From: Fischerella sp. CENA71
Lineage (GTDB): Bacteria; Cyanobacteriota; Cyanobacteriia; Cyanobacteriales; Nostocaceae
Direction: 5' to 3'
Length of the DNA: 64,000 bases
Assembly (NCBI GenBank): GCA_024239075.1
Contig: JANBVI010000088.1
Span: forward strand, 228,085-292,084
Below the pieces are notes generated by a model. The model made no database searches. It saw only the letters and a program-made list of their open reading frames with translations, and was not told the DNA's origin. Of this stretch, positions 63,903 through 64,000 are shown in pieces. Both the position numbers and the translations under genes were made by a program. The number at the start of each line of letters is the position of its first letter. The first letter of the stretch is position 1.

Positions 63903-64000
63903 TGGGTCAAAATTTATGCTAATCGCCTCAGCATGATGCGAATCATGGCAAGGTAGATAAACGTCTCTGATGTTTCGGGTAATAACTCATAGTCTCTAAC
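63881..64000 (-). mobile_element. End of an IS5-family insertion sequence
   Basis: GAGGGTGTTTGAAAAGTTTT at 63881 looks like the terminal repeat. The flanking TAA or CTAA would be the target site. The rest of the element lies outside the window. Confidence 0.75.
63914..64000 (-). CDS. IS5-family transposase, C-terminal fragment at the window edge
   Basis: The minus strand reads RDYELLPETSETFIYLAMIR then IMLRRLA-stop. This is the conserved C-terminus of IS5/IS427-group transposases from cyanobacteria. Only 28 codons are visible, and the remainder is beyond the window. It looks intact at this end. Confidence 0.85.
   Translation of the reverse strand, partial: VRDYELLPETSETFIYLAMIRIMLRRLA

Larger units (their letters stand above)
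51112..64000 (+). mobile_element. Tn7-like transposon, probable type V-K CAST, right part beyond the window
   Basis: The element comprises the left end, tnsB-tnsC-tniQ and at least 9 kb of cargo. Gene sizes (579, 276, 167 aa), gene order and end sequence agree with V-K CASTs such as ShCAST. Cas12k, tracrRNA, a CRISPR array and the right end are not in the window, so the V-K assignment is by similarity of core and end, not by effector. Confidence 0.8.

Overview
The window reads as chromosome of a filamentous, heterocyst-forming cyanobacterium (Nostoc/Anabaena/Calothrix type). Evidence: very many HIP1 octamers (GCGATCGC), short tandem heptamer repeats (TGACCAT/TGACTAA type) between genes, a fraC-fraD-fraE filament-integrity operon, and many cyanobacterium-specific families (CAAD, DUF3326, DUF4351, Nif11, TIR-GUN4, CHAT-TPR). 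Base composition is AT-rich and gene order is mosaic. No rRNA gene or CRISPR array was seen; one tRNA gene (Lys, CTT) is present.

Layout. 0-6.1 kb: 3' part missing from an ABC-F ATPase, a decayed IS5 relic, a small conserved protein, a 2Fe-2S ferredoxin, a TIR-GUN4 fusion protein, a RAYT relic, and a DUF559 nuclease-like gene flanked by inverted REP-like repeats. 6.3-9.1 kb: aconitase B. 9.1-11.3 kb: a compact type II restriction-modification system (DNA methylase, convergent with a controller protein and a BglII-like endonuclease) with three matching palindromic operators. 12.8-17.4 kb: a four-gene surface polysaccharide cluster. 17.4-24.8 kb: M50 protease, prohibitin, endonuclease V, two FHA proteins, an SGNH hydrolase, a Nif11 protein. 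24.9-33.8 kb: a purine/nucleoside uptake and degradation locus (BMP-type ABC transporter, PuuE-like deacetylase, ureidoglycolate lyase, xanthine dehydrogenase). 33.8-50.5 kb: housekeeping and membrane genes including FKBP, tRNA-Lys, DUF3326, CPBP protease, purN, a sugar permease, fraCDE, a tandem CobA fusion, CAAD, a phosphoesterase and cysK.

51.1-64.0 kb: the left part of a large Tn7-like element whose tnsB, tnsC and short tniQ (579, 276 and 167 aa) and left end (TGTACAGTGAC followed by five TnsB-type repeats) match the type V-K CRISPR-associated transposon (CAST) plan. Cargo inside the window includes a CHAT-TPR protease-like gene with a small convergent partner, a relic of a second tniQ, several small regulatory genes with leader hairpins, and a type I restriction-modification hsdM-hsdS pair whose hsdS is cut by an IS5-family element at the window edge. 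Cas12k, the CRISPR array and the right end would lie beyond 64 kb and are not seen.

A recurrent theme is repeat colonisation. Dispersed hairpin repeats occur between genes, and similar sequence appears in frame inside acnB, inside the linker of the nucleoside ABC ATPase, and possibly inside xanthine dehydrogenase.
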